From Halicephalobus mephisto (lineage: Eukaryota; Nematoda; Chromadorea; Rhabditida; Panagrolaimidae): a DNA stretch of 64,000 bases. The notes under the pieces were generated by a model. It was not told the origin of the DNA, did not search any database, and worked only from the letters and a program-made list of their open reading frames with translations. The translations under genes were made by a program, and so were the position numbers. The DNA lies in the NCBI GenBank assembly GCA_009193035.1, contig SWDT01000101.1, positions 210,985 to 274,984 on the forward strand, in the 5' to 3' direction. Shown here piece after piece: positions 43,124 through 52,584 of this stretch (positions within the stretch are counted from its first letter, which is position 1; each line of letters opens with the position of its first letter).

Positions 43124-46100
43124 ATGAAGTTTGTTTTTATTTTTGGATTACTTTTATTTTCAGAAATAAATGGAGAGGTTTTCGAAAAAATTATTGAAAA
43201 TTATTTTAAAGAAAGAAAAAATTTCGGAAATTTCGAAGCTAGTAAACTTGTTGGAAATTCCACTTTTTATATTTTAAATTTAAAAAATTATGAATATAAT
43301 AAAAAATTGTCGGAATTTCTACAGTATGAAATGGACTTCATCACAGCTAAGATCGACGACGTCAAAGAAGCCAAAAATATTGATGGATTTTTTGAGGTTT
43401 TTATTTTTTTTAATGTTTAATTTTTGTTTAATTTTAGGAAGTGATTTCTCCGTTTTCGAAATTAACCGATTTAATAATTGTTTATTTGAAACAAGAAAAT
43501 CAACAAAATTTAATAAATCTGAAAACTGTTTGCACAGAAAAATCTGCAAGAAATATCATCAATGTAAGTTGTCTGATTACAATTTTTATTTTTTAGAATT
43601 TTAAAGTTTTAAGAAATTTTAAAATTTAAAAAAGTTATAAAATTTAAAATTTTTTAGAAACTTCCAAAATCGGATAAAAATTTTTATTTTTTTAGAACTT
43701 TGGAAATTTTTAAAAGATTACAATTTTGAAAAAATAAATTCACTTTAACATTTCTAGAATTTAAAAAAAAATTATTATAAATTTTCTTTTTTTGTACTCA
43801 AGTTAGGAACCGCAAATGTAGACAAAACTTTTCAAAGAAAATAAAAAATCTCTGGGGATTTTCTCATTTTTTAAAATTCCTAAATTACGGAAATCAATAT
43901 TTTTTTGTTTTTTAAGTTTACAAAGAATTTGTAATTTTCTAAATTCATCGATGATTACATCTATAGGGGATTTATGAACAATCAAAAATTTTTCAAAAAA
44001 AAATTAATTTCCTTAGGCGTTTTTTATGATTTTCAAATTTTACAAAAAAATTAATTTTTTTTAATATTGTTAAAAATTTACAAATAATTTGTAATTTTTT
44101 AAATTCATTGATGATTATATTTATATACACAAAAAACGTAACTTTTGGTACAGTAACAAATGCAAATCGTCACTATTATTTTTTATTTTTTGTCACAAAT
44201 ACGAAAGATTCGCAAAAATGTGATTATTACGTCATATTTCGCAATTATTAGAGAACCAAAAATTAGACTTTTTTAGAATGTAAAACATTTATAAACATAG
44301 TTAAAAATTTCTCATAAAAAATTAATTTCCTCAGGCATTTTTTGACGATTTTAAAGTTCCACAAATAAATCTTAATATTTTTAAAAAATTTACAAAGAAT
44401 TTACAGTTTTTTTAAATCCACTCATGACTACATATATAGGGAATTTATAAACAATGTTAAAAATTTCTCATAAAAAATTAATTTCTTCAGGCATTCTTTA
44501 ACAATTTTAAAGTTCCACAAATAAATCTTTTTAATATTTTTAAAAAATTTACAAAGAATTTATAGTTTTTTTAAATCCACTCATGACTACATCTATGGGG
44601 AATTTATAAACATAGTTGAAAATTTCTCATAAAAAAGTTAATTTCTTCAGGCATTTTTTGACGATTTTAAAGTTCCACAAAAAATAAATCTTTGTTGATA
44701 TCTTGTAATAATTGATAAAAAGTAATCTATCCAGACCTTGTTCTCCTGGGTTGCACATTTTGAGACCTAGAAGTGTAATTAAAAGTTTTTTATAAAACAC
44801 AAAAGATCTTTAGAAATTTCTTTATTTTGAAAAAAGTCAAATCCACCTTTGATATTTTATGAAAATTAATAAGAAGTAACTCATCCGGATCCTATTCTTG
44901 ATGAGATCCAAAGGTAAAATTAAAAGTTCTTCAGAAAACACAAAAGACCTCTGAAAATTTTTCTTTTGATTTTTTTTAGAAAAAAATAAATCCCTTTTGA
45001 TGCTTTTTAAAAGTTAAAGAAGCAGTAATTCCTCTAGATCTTCCTTAGTTACACACATAGGGGATCTATAAGGATAAACAGAAATGCCCTAAAGGGATAC
45101 AGAATTCCTAGTGATATTTCAGACGTCATAGAACTTCAAAAATAAATTTAATTTTTGATAATTTTAAAAAATTTCACAAAGAATTAACTTCTTTTTTATT
45201 ACACACACATATAAGATCTATAAAGATAAATAAAATTGCCCATAGGATATACATAATTCTTGAAGATATTTCGGATTTCACAAAACTTCAAAAATAATTC
45301 CCTAAATAGCTTTTAAAATTTATAAAAAAAAATTTTCTTTTTCTGTTACATTCATGATTTCATTTATAATTAATTTTTCAACCATGTATTGTGTTTTTAG
45401 AAAATGACGAAACTCGTAACATCGGACTTGTTGCTTCATTTGACCGACGTATATGCTTATTCTGCGGATTCTATTGAATCAACCCAGATTATTCTGACTT
45501 CGTTATCCAAAACCGGAATTGTCATTGATTCTGTTTGTTCTTTTGAATTGAAACAGAACTTAAATTTAGATGAATTTCTGGAAAACTTCAAAGCCATTAA
45601 GTACAGTATCCAAAACCAGAAAAATAAAATCAAGGCAAGTGTTTTCAATTGACCTTTGGAAAAGTCAAAGATGTTTAATCATCCCCTGAAGACAAAAGAA
45701 AGATATTTTTCAGGAAATCTACTTTCCGGATTCTGTTGCTTACGTGGTCAACCAATACCTGAAGCAGATTTCCAGCGAATCTTACTCATTTTCGTCAAAA
45801 GAAATCAAAGACTACAATCAACGAGTGGCTTTGGAGCTCGCAAAGTACCTCGAAGAGTATTATAGAGGCTTGTGAGTTTTATTTTTTTACTTTTTGAATA
45901 GATTTAAAAATTCTGGAAGTAAAACCTTCCGAATATCTGATATTCTGCCCCCATACAGAAGCATCTAACCTAGGTCCTACCAGGTCTAGCTAAAACTTTT
46001 CAGACCTCATCTGTCATGTTCCAAAAAGATACATAGCAGATAGGACAAGAACTAATTTGAAAAAATTTAAAAATCAATCTGTAATTTTCCCTAATAACCC

Positions 46101-47323
46101 ATCTTAGATCAGATTGAAACCTTCTAGAACAATCTACCATAGATTGGATCAGGACTTTTTAGAGTGATTAAAATCATATCAGGACAGAATTTTCTAGAAA
46201 GATCTATGGTACGATGATATGAAACTTCCTGGAAATACTATACCAAATCGGACTAGAACCTTCTGAAAAAGCTACTCCAGGTTGAATACCAACTTTCTAG
46301 AACTGGTCTAAAGGGATATAAAACCTTGTTCGGCAATTAATATCATTTTGATATTCACTTTTGTGTCCATTATTTATTATATCTATTCTTCCCCTATATA
46401 CCTCCTTTTTTCAATACCGTAACCCAACACTCTTAATCTCATTTCTCAATTTCAGTGACGTTTACTCTGTGGGAATCAATAGGGCAGGTCTGTCCTTAGT
46501 TGGGAAACTGTCCTCAGAATCCGTAATCGAAGTGACGAAGAACGGATGGACCGCTTTCGTTTTCCGATCTCCTAAAGCTTCTTCGTACCAGAATCTAACC
46601 CTAGCTTCAGCGGTCATCTCCAAAGTCATCGATGACTATCAAGATTCCTCCACTGAAAACGCTCTTTGCGAAAAAGGAAACCCGGAAAAAACGGCTTCAG
46701 AAGTCTTCAAGGCCATTATGAAAATCTGCGGTACAGTATCCCTGTGTGCAGTTCTTCCATTTAGCAATTTTGGAGTTGCCCAGGTCGGAAATCTCCAGAT
46801 AGAACCCTATTCCCTCTGCAATTCAATGGAGTTCCAAGGATTCCATTTCATTGCCGGATTAAATGTCGATGGACTAGTTGACCAAGAGGTCGATGAACCT
46901 GTAGATGAAGCAAATTGGGAAGAATTCAAAGAAGAATTTGAAGCTTTTCTCGACAACCAAGAAGTGAAATTGGAGGAAAATAAAGAAGAAAAAAAGTCTG
47001 AAAATAATTCAACAATTCATCCACCAATGGACTTGACGACTCGTCCATCAACAAAATCGACAACTTTTCATATTACTGCTGTCGTTAAGACGAACAAAAC
47101 AGAAACGATCCACAATTTGAACTACAGTAAGGATCTTGAACACACTCCGCTGGAACAACCGACCCCAAATCCGGAACTCCTGGACGTCCACAGTACCGAG
47201 TTCCCGGTGAAACTCACAAATGTACTATATACTGAAGATAACGAAAAAAATGTTAATTTTTCGATGAGATTTATCCCTAATTATTTTGTTATTTCTTTCA
47301 TTGTAATTTTGAAGTTGTTATAA
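43124..47323 (+). CDS. Secreted, probably GPI-anchored orphan protein, 552 aa
   Basis: No known domain is recognised. Exons 43124-43396, 43438-43563, 45401-45634, 45714-45871 and 46456-47323 join in phase. The start MKFVFIFGLLLFSEINGEVF is a signal peptide. The last 13 residues (YFVISFIVILKLL) are hydrophobic and preceded by small polar residues, as in GPI-anchor signals. Residues ~90-340 look globular, with Cys in VCTEK, SVCSF, ALCEK, KICGTVSLC and SLCNS that may form disulphides. Residues ~405-530 are acidic, then Thr/Ser/Pro-rich (DLTTRPSTKSTT), typical of an O-glycosylated stalk. Intron 3 appears to be a GC-AG intron (AAG|GCAAGT). Intron 2 (1.8 kb) holds a family B repeat and a ~170-bp tandem repeat. 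The gene lies between a foldback element and a piggyBac element. Confidence 0.72.
44126..44276. repeat. Repeat family B copy in intron 2
   Basis: ACACAAAAAACGTAACTTTT at the left is the same 20-base end as at 13701. The right end is more diverged (AAAAATTAGACTTTTTT). Confidence 0.75.
44280..44760 (+). repeat. About 170-bp tandem repeat in intron 2
   Basis: About three units with TTAAATCCACTCATGACTAC, AAATTTCTCATAAAAAATTA and CAGGCATT followed by TTTAAAGTTCCACAAATAAA. Weaker relatives extend upstream (from 43800) and downstream (to 45360) in the same intron. Confidence 0.7.
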
Positions 47324-47483
47324 ACTTCGATTTCAAGATCCATTGACAATTCTGTATTGATGAAAATCCCTTAAATCCACTCCCTGAAAATGACTTTTTG
47401 TTACTGTATCTATGATTTTACTTTCTTCGTGACTAATCAATTTTTTTAAATGGATACCATATTTTATAATTAAATTAACTTTT
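47324..47483. other. 3' flank of the GPI-protein gene up to the piggyBac element
   Basis: AT-rich 3' flank with no further feature seen. It ends at the TTAA target site of the transposon. Confidence 0.5.
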
Positions 47484-47487
47484 TTAA

Positions 47488-49506
47488 CACCTTGACGACA
47501 ATGTGACCCACCCGTGGGTCACAGATTTTTTTCTTATTTTTATTTGTGTCTACGGTAACTTTTTAGTATTTTTTGATGTAATTGTGTAATATGCACTCTA
47601 ACAATGCTACTCACTTTGCAGACACAAAAAAGCTGTAGATATATTTGAAATTTTTAAAATCAAAACAAACATGCTATATTTGACATTTACTATGCTTTTT
47701 TTAAAACCACTCTAAACAAAACGACTTGAGGCACTGATTGCATCTTGTATTGACTTTGCGAGTTTTTTTGGTAGCAACAGTACGACCGTGAAGGGCTGCC
47801 AGGACTTTGTAACATCCATAGCATCGACGTCGATTGAGAGATTTTGGACCCGGAACTTCCTCTAGAAGATGCTTTGTTGTTGGGTTGAAGGGCTTTTGGC
47901 TGTCAAGCAATGACTTAATTATTTCAATTTTGAAGTCATTGAATCTTATTTTTTTGACATTATCATGGTATAACCTCCAGACGTTTACCATTGCTGTCTG
48001 AGTAAGTAGGTGAAAAAACAGCCTGATATACCATTTTGTTGTTTTCCGAACAAATGGAGTGAAACTGGCCATATGATCACTGGCATCAACAAATGACTTT
48101 CCTTTATTGTAAGCCTCAATGATGGTCGGTTTCCCTTCAGGAGTTCTTGAATCATCATGTTTGGTCGAGAGCACCAACAGATCACGCTTGTTCTTCCATT
48201 TCAAGACAGTGACACCGTTTTTGTTCTGTTGGGCATAAATATCACCTTTTTTAAGCTTCTTGCTAGTGACAGCTTTGGGTAGCCCTTTTCTATTCCTTCT
48301 GCAGGTCCCTATCAGATCAGTTTTTCTATTGATCAAGTTTTCTGCCAGCTGAACTCCCGTATACCAATTGTCCGTGAATAAACATCTTCCATCGTCAAGC
48401 AGCCCATCCATTAACTTCATGACGACTGACTCAGCCAATGATCCTACCCTTGTTTCATCTTTCCCAGCATAAACCATCGTTTTAAATGTGTAGCCTCCAG
48501 AACAGCATATCTTGAAGATCTTGATTCCATACTTGTGGCGTTTATTAGGAATATACTGTTTGAAAATTATACGACCACGAAACGGAACTAACGACTCATC
48601 AATGCATATTTCTTTTCCCGGACTATAAGCAATCTTAAAGAATTCATTGAATAACTCAATAAAGTGCGAAATCTTGAATAATCTATCTTTTCCTGTTGCC
48701 ATAGCATTGTTTTCCTGTTGCCATAGCATTATTTTCTAGATGCAAACTATTCAAAATAGCTTCAAACCTCATCCTTGGCATAACTTTTGAACCAATTGGG
48801 CCTCCAAACACCGGCTTGGTACTCCAGTAATCTCTTAGACGCGGTAGTTTAACAATACCCATCTGTAGACAAAGACCAAGAAATCTCCTCAGTTCATAGG
48901 CGTCAATTTCATCCCATTTACTATTCTTTGCTTTCCCATAAATGTTTGTTTGTTCAACTATCAAATTAACAACTTTATTATCCAAATACATTTCATAGAA
49001 GTCAATCGGCTTGTTACAACCATCCAAAATACCAATATTTACTCTCGAATCTTTAGAAAAAACCCATCTGTCATTTTTTGTAACATTATCGGTCCATCCA
49101 GGTTCATCATCAAGGTCCTCTTCTTTTGATTCTTCATAGGAATTTTCATCTGAACTAACTACTAGCAAATCACTGATAGTTTCCTCATCAGCAGCTTCAT
49201 GATTCCCTTCTTCATCACTTTCCAATAATAATCTCTCAAAACTTTCGTCTAAATCTTCTGCAGCCATAGTTATCTGAAAAATAAATGATAAATATTCGCG
49301 TAATTTTACGAGATATTATATCAAATTATATATTGTTAACGACACACATCGTGAATTTTTTGGATAAAAAGTAGTTATTAACTAAGTTTATAATCAGCCA
49401 AAGAAATTCTGTCCTCAGGGACAATGTGACCCATCCGTGGGTCACAGCGGAAAAAGAGAAAAAATTGCGCCCGTCCCACGCAAAAATTCGCATTGTCGTC
49501 AAGGTG
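47488..49506 (-). mobile_element. piggyBac transposon, complete ends, TTAA target sites
   Basis: A 2019-bp element bounded by TTAA at 47484-47487 and 49507-49510. Terminal inverted repeats are CACCTTGACGACAATG at the left and CATTGTCGTCAAGGTG at the right, identical over 16 bp. Just inside each end lies a subterminal palindrome around GTGACCCA-CCGTGGGTCAC (about 47502-47521 and 49428-49446). TTAA duplication and a DDE_Tnp_1_7-type transposase identify the piggyBac superfamily. The perfect ends indicate recent insertion. Confidence 0.95.
47701..49267 (-). pseudogene. piggyBac transposase, broken by a 22-bp duplication
   Basis: The transposase reads on the minus strand in two frames: an N-terminal part from 49267 to about 48690 and a C-terminal part from about 48729 to 47701. 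The N-terminal part starts with acidic residues and then has the family region around DEIDAYELRRFLGLCLQMGI. The C-terminal part carries the DDD-type catalytic surroundings C-I-D-E-S-L-V-P-F-R-G-R, F-T-D-N-W-Y-T-G and F-V-D-A-S-D, and ends in a Cys-rich finger (C-Y-G-C ... C-N-Q-C-L-K-S-F-C). The break is a tandem duplication of 22 bp at 48691-48734, whose units both start TCCTGTTGCCATAGCATT. It shifts the frame by one base. Everything else is open, so this single event accounts for loss of the full-length ORF. No intron is evident. Confidence 0.92.
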
Positions 49507-49510
49507 TTAA

Positions 49511-50359
49511 AGAAGATTCTTAATTTAAAAATAATTTTCTAAAATCTGAATATTGTGAAATAGAAAGTCAATTTTCAGTACTAAGTATCTCAAAATTACT
49601 AGTTTTCTTATTAATGAGCGCTAGAATTAACCAAAAAAGCGAAATTAATTTCTATATGATGTTGACAATGACCATGACCAGTTTGTTCCTTATCAAGCGC
49701 GACTAGAAATTAACGCCAAACATCCTAATAAATAAAAATTAACTTTTATTAAAAATTTTCCAAAAATTATAATCGGTTTGGTTGTCTTTAAGTACAAGTA
49801 AAATTTCGCATTGAAATTAATCTAAAAGAAGAACAAAAGCAATTCTGATCACGAAGTCATTGAAAATCATAAATAGTTTGTTGATTACGAAGTGAAAATA
49901 AAAATTAACACAAAAAGCAGCCTAAAAATGCGAAATTTAATATAGACAATTTATAATTAAAATTTTTTGTATTTCTATTCTAAAATGTGTTCGTTGTGAG
50001 ATAAATTTACAATAAAAAACTATTTTCATTGCTTAAGTAATAGAGTGAAATATTGACTATTATGATATTTACAATGACTACGAAAAAAAAGATTTTTGAA
50101 ATTTTCGCTAATCTTTTAACCTTCAAGATTTATAAATAAGAATTTCTTATTTGATACTTTTTAATTTTGCAACAATCTATAAAACTTCAATTCACTTATA
50201 ACTTATGTGATTCTGAATGTCAGATTTCGCTTTTTCCCTTTTTATCAATTTTGGTCTCATCGCTGGCTTAACTTAGTCGTTGCATCAATATCGAACATGA
50301 ATAATTTCTTTATTAACTATTCTTTTCAAATTTATTAACTTTCGCTTATTTTTTGAAAA
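49511..50359. other. Upstream region of the eIF4E-like gene
   Basis: AT-rich, no gene. Parts (about 49610-49640 and 49975-50030) resemble sequence downstream of the same gene (52205-52330), with GCGCTAGAATTAA versus GCGCTAAAATTAA and TTGTGAGATAAATTTACA versus TTGTGAGACACATTCACT. The gene may therefore be flanked by remnants of a duplicated segment. Confidence 0.45.
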
Positions 50360-51843
50360 ATGAATTCTTTTGATGGCTGGGACGTTATTCGACTTGATCA
50401 CAATCATGATGCCGAATGGAAGAGCAGGATGATTGTGAGTAATTTTGATCCTTCTATAGACGAAATCATGGATGATGAAGATATCATCAATAAGGATCGT
50501 CCAAAGCGAAGTTTCGCAGTTTTTAAAAGAGGCTTCCGTCCCTGTTATGAAGACACTAAAAACATTGGACGGCTTATTATACAATGTCCTCCTGAATTTT
50601 CGAGAAGTACCTTCGAGAAATTTAGAAAAAGTCAACTTTTCTATGATCGTAATATATCGGGAATTTACATAAACAGAAATCAGGTGAGTTTATTGTATCG
50701 ATTCATTTCCTAATCAATTTTTAGAAATTCGCAATATGGACAACGACCAGAGATAGTGAAATTATAAATCAAATCAAGAAAGAAATTCGGAAGATTGCCC
50801 CAGTAGACGATAAGATCTCTTGGGAAGAGTTTAACAATGATAAACATGCTATTACTGCGACTTATAAAAATAATCAATGGGCATTTGACGGATGGGATTT
50901 GTTTAAGATGGATAAATCAGCTAAAAAATGGAAAGATGGAATCACTATTTACAAAGCAAACCCAACATTGGAACAAGTGATTGAGACCATGAGAAACCAA
51001 ACATATTGTAAAGCCCTCTTCCGACAGGGAAGGGTTCCAAAATGGGAAGATGAAATTAACTACGGTTGTTTGCGTAGAAATTTTGCAAAATTCGAAGATA
51101 TTGAGAATTTCTTGATTGCATTTTCGGAAACCAAATTACTTAATAACACAATTATCAACGGAATTTACATGAACAATAAGTTATCTATTAGTATCTGGCT
51201 GGGATCTGATGATAAAAATGAGATCTCTAATCTTTCCGCTACTGTTAATGAATTGTCTGGCATGGGGCCAAAGAATTGGAAATGGGAGTCCTTCATTAGT
51301 GGTCGTACTCTGAAAGAAAAAAACGGATATTTCTCAACAGGTTACTTGAAAGATGATAATTCAATAATCTGCGAAAATCGCACTCTTCACCATTTATTTA
51401 GCAAATCATTAAGCAAGGAATCGATAATTCTCTACCGCAACAACTTTCCAGAGACAGATGATGGATGTTATATTCTGGAGACCGAGTTTCCAGATATGGA
51501 TAATGATTGTATGAATAAAGTCTATGAGATATTCGAAAAATTGAACACTGAAGGAATCCCCACTTATACTGAAATCATCGACGGAATCATCGCGAAATAT
51601 AATGAAGAAGATTCCTCAGCTACTGTAAGTTGGATAAAAGTATGACTTTATCAGACTGTAATTTTGCAGATTCGTATGGCCGTTTATCCTTATAAACTAA
51701 AAGTTCCTGTTCATAATGCAGAAATAGCCATAACCATAGCGGCAAAGTTGAAACAAATGATATTGTCCAAGTTCCCCGATCTTCAATCCCTCCTGATCAA
51801 AACCTATCCACACAATAACCAAGACAAAGATGTTTTGGTCTGA
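50360..51843 (+). CDS. Tandem eIF4E-like repeat protein (three folds), 465 aa
   Basis: Exons 50360-50683, 50725-51624 and 51670-51843, all phase 0. The chain is three repeats of about 145 residues, each resembling a shortened eIF4E (mRNA cap-binding) fold. Repeat 2 (about aa 159-300) is clearest: FDGWDLF, FKMDKSAKKWKDGITIYK, LFRQGRVPKWEDEINYG and IINGIYMNNKLSISIW. These line up with the eIF4E segments that hold W56, W102-E103 and W166, here Trp177, Trp215-Glu216 and Trp266. Repeat 1 (about 4-145) starts FDGWDVI and has Trp20, Tyr63-Glu64 (FRPCYEDTKN) and Trp113 (KFAIWTTTRD). Repeat 3 (about 300-450) is degenerate, recognisable from LYRNNFPETDDGC and EIIDGIIAKYN, and has no cap-type Trp. The dorsal Trp used for eIF4G binding is not seen. 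There is no signal peptide. AATAAA lies at 51919. The assignment is by eye and needs a profile search. Confidence 0.7.
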
Positions 51844-52584
51844 TGAAAACCCTCTAATTTGTATTCCGAAAGTTTTCCTTTGATTTACTGATGCTTTCTG
51901 TCATTTTGAAAAATGTTAAATAAAAATATGAAGGTGATTTTAAATGGTCTATGATCTTTGATATGGTCTCGTATATTTGAAAGCCACTTATTATGTGGTA
52001 AATTCATCATGAGAGAGTAGTTTGGGGATAAATCCACAAAGGAAAGTATATGTCATATCCAGATCCGTGACAAGACGTATCGTAGAACGTGACGTCGTTA
52101 ACGATCATAACGAGTTCATTCATTAGTGAATGCAACTAGAATCTCTTACTAAAACTAAAAGAGCAAAATCAATTCTGATACAACATTGTTAAAAGTAACG
52201 ATGAATTTATCTATTAACAAGCGCTAAAATTAATTTTAACGATAAACAAAATCTGTTGTAAAGTTCTTTGATTTTTTCTGTTTTCTGTTATTATTGAAAA
52301 CATGTTTATTGTGAGACACATTCACTACAGAAAAACACTTCATTTACTGAATTATATAAAAATGAATATATTAAATCTATGTCATCATAGACCTTTAATC
52401 AGAAAACTGAAAAAATGGAGTTTAAAGTTGCATGTTGAATCCCAGAAAAAGGAAATGACCACATTCCTTGTAGTGGTAGTGGTTATCAGGACTGTAGTCT
52501 TGTAGTTTGACTTTGGAATTGATTTCGATTTAATGTTGATATTCAAGACAGGTTCCCAAAGGTTTGTTGTTGGAAAAGTCAATC
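51844..52584. other. Spacer between eIF4E-like and SDR genes
   Basis: AT-rich, with a poly(A) signal for the upstream gene. A 67-codon frame at 52302-52505 has no supporting signals and partly overlaps the sequence resembling 49975-50030. Confidence 0.5.

Noticed and set aside
45656..45865. Alternative frame through exon 4 of the GPI-protein gene
   Set aside because: The frame beginning EIYFPDSVAYVVNQYL joins in phase to both neighbouring exons and looks like protein; this one ends in a stop and is Arg-rich by frame shift.
52302..52505. 67-codon frame between the eIF4E-like and SDR genes
   Set aside because: Low-complexity Val run at the end, no splice or promoter signals, and overlap with a flanking duplicated segment.
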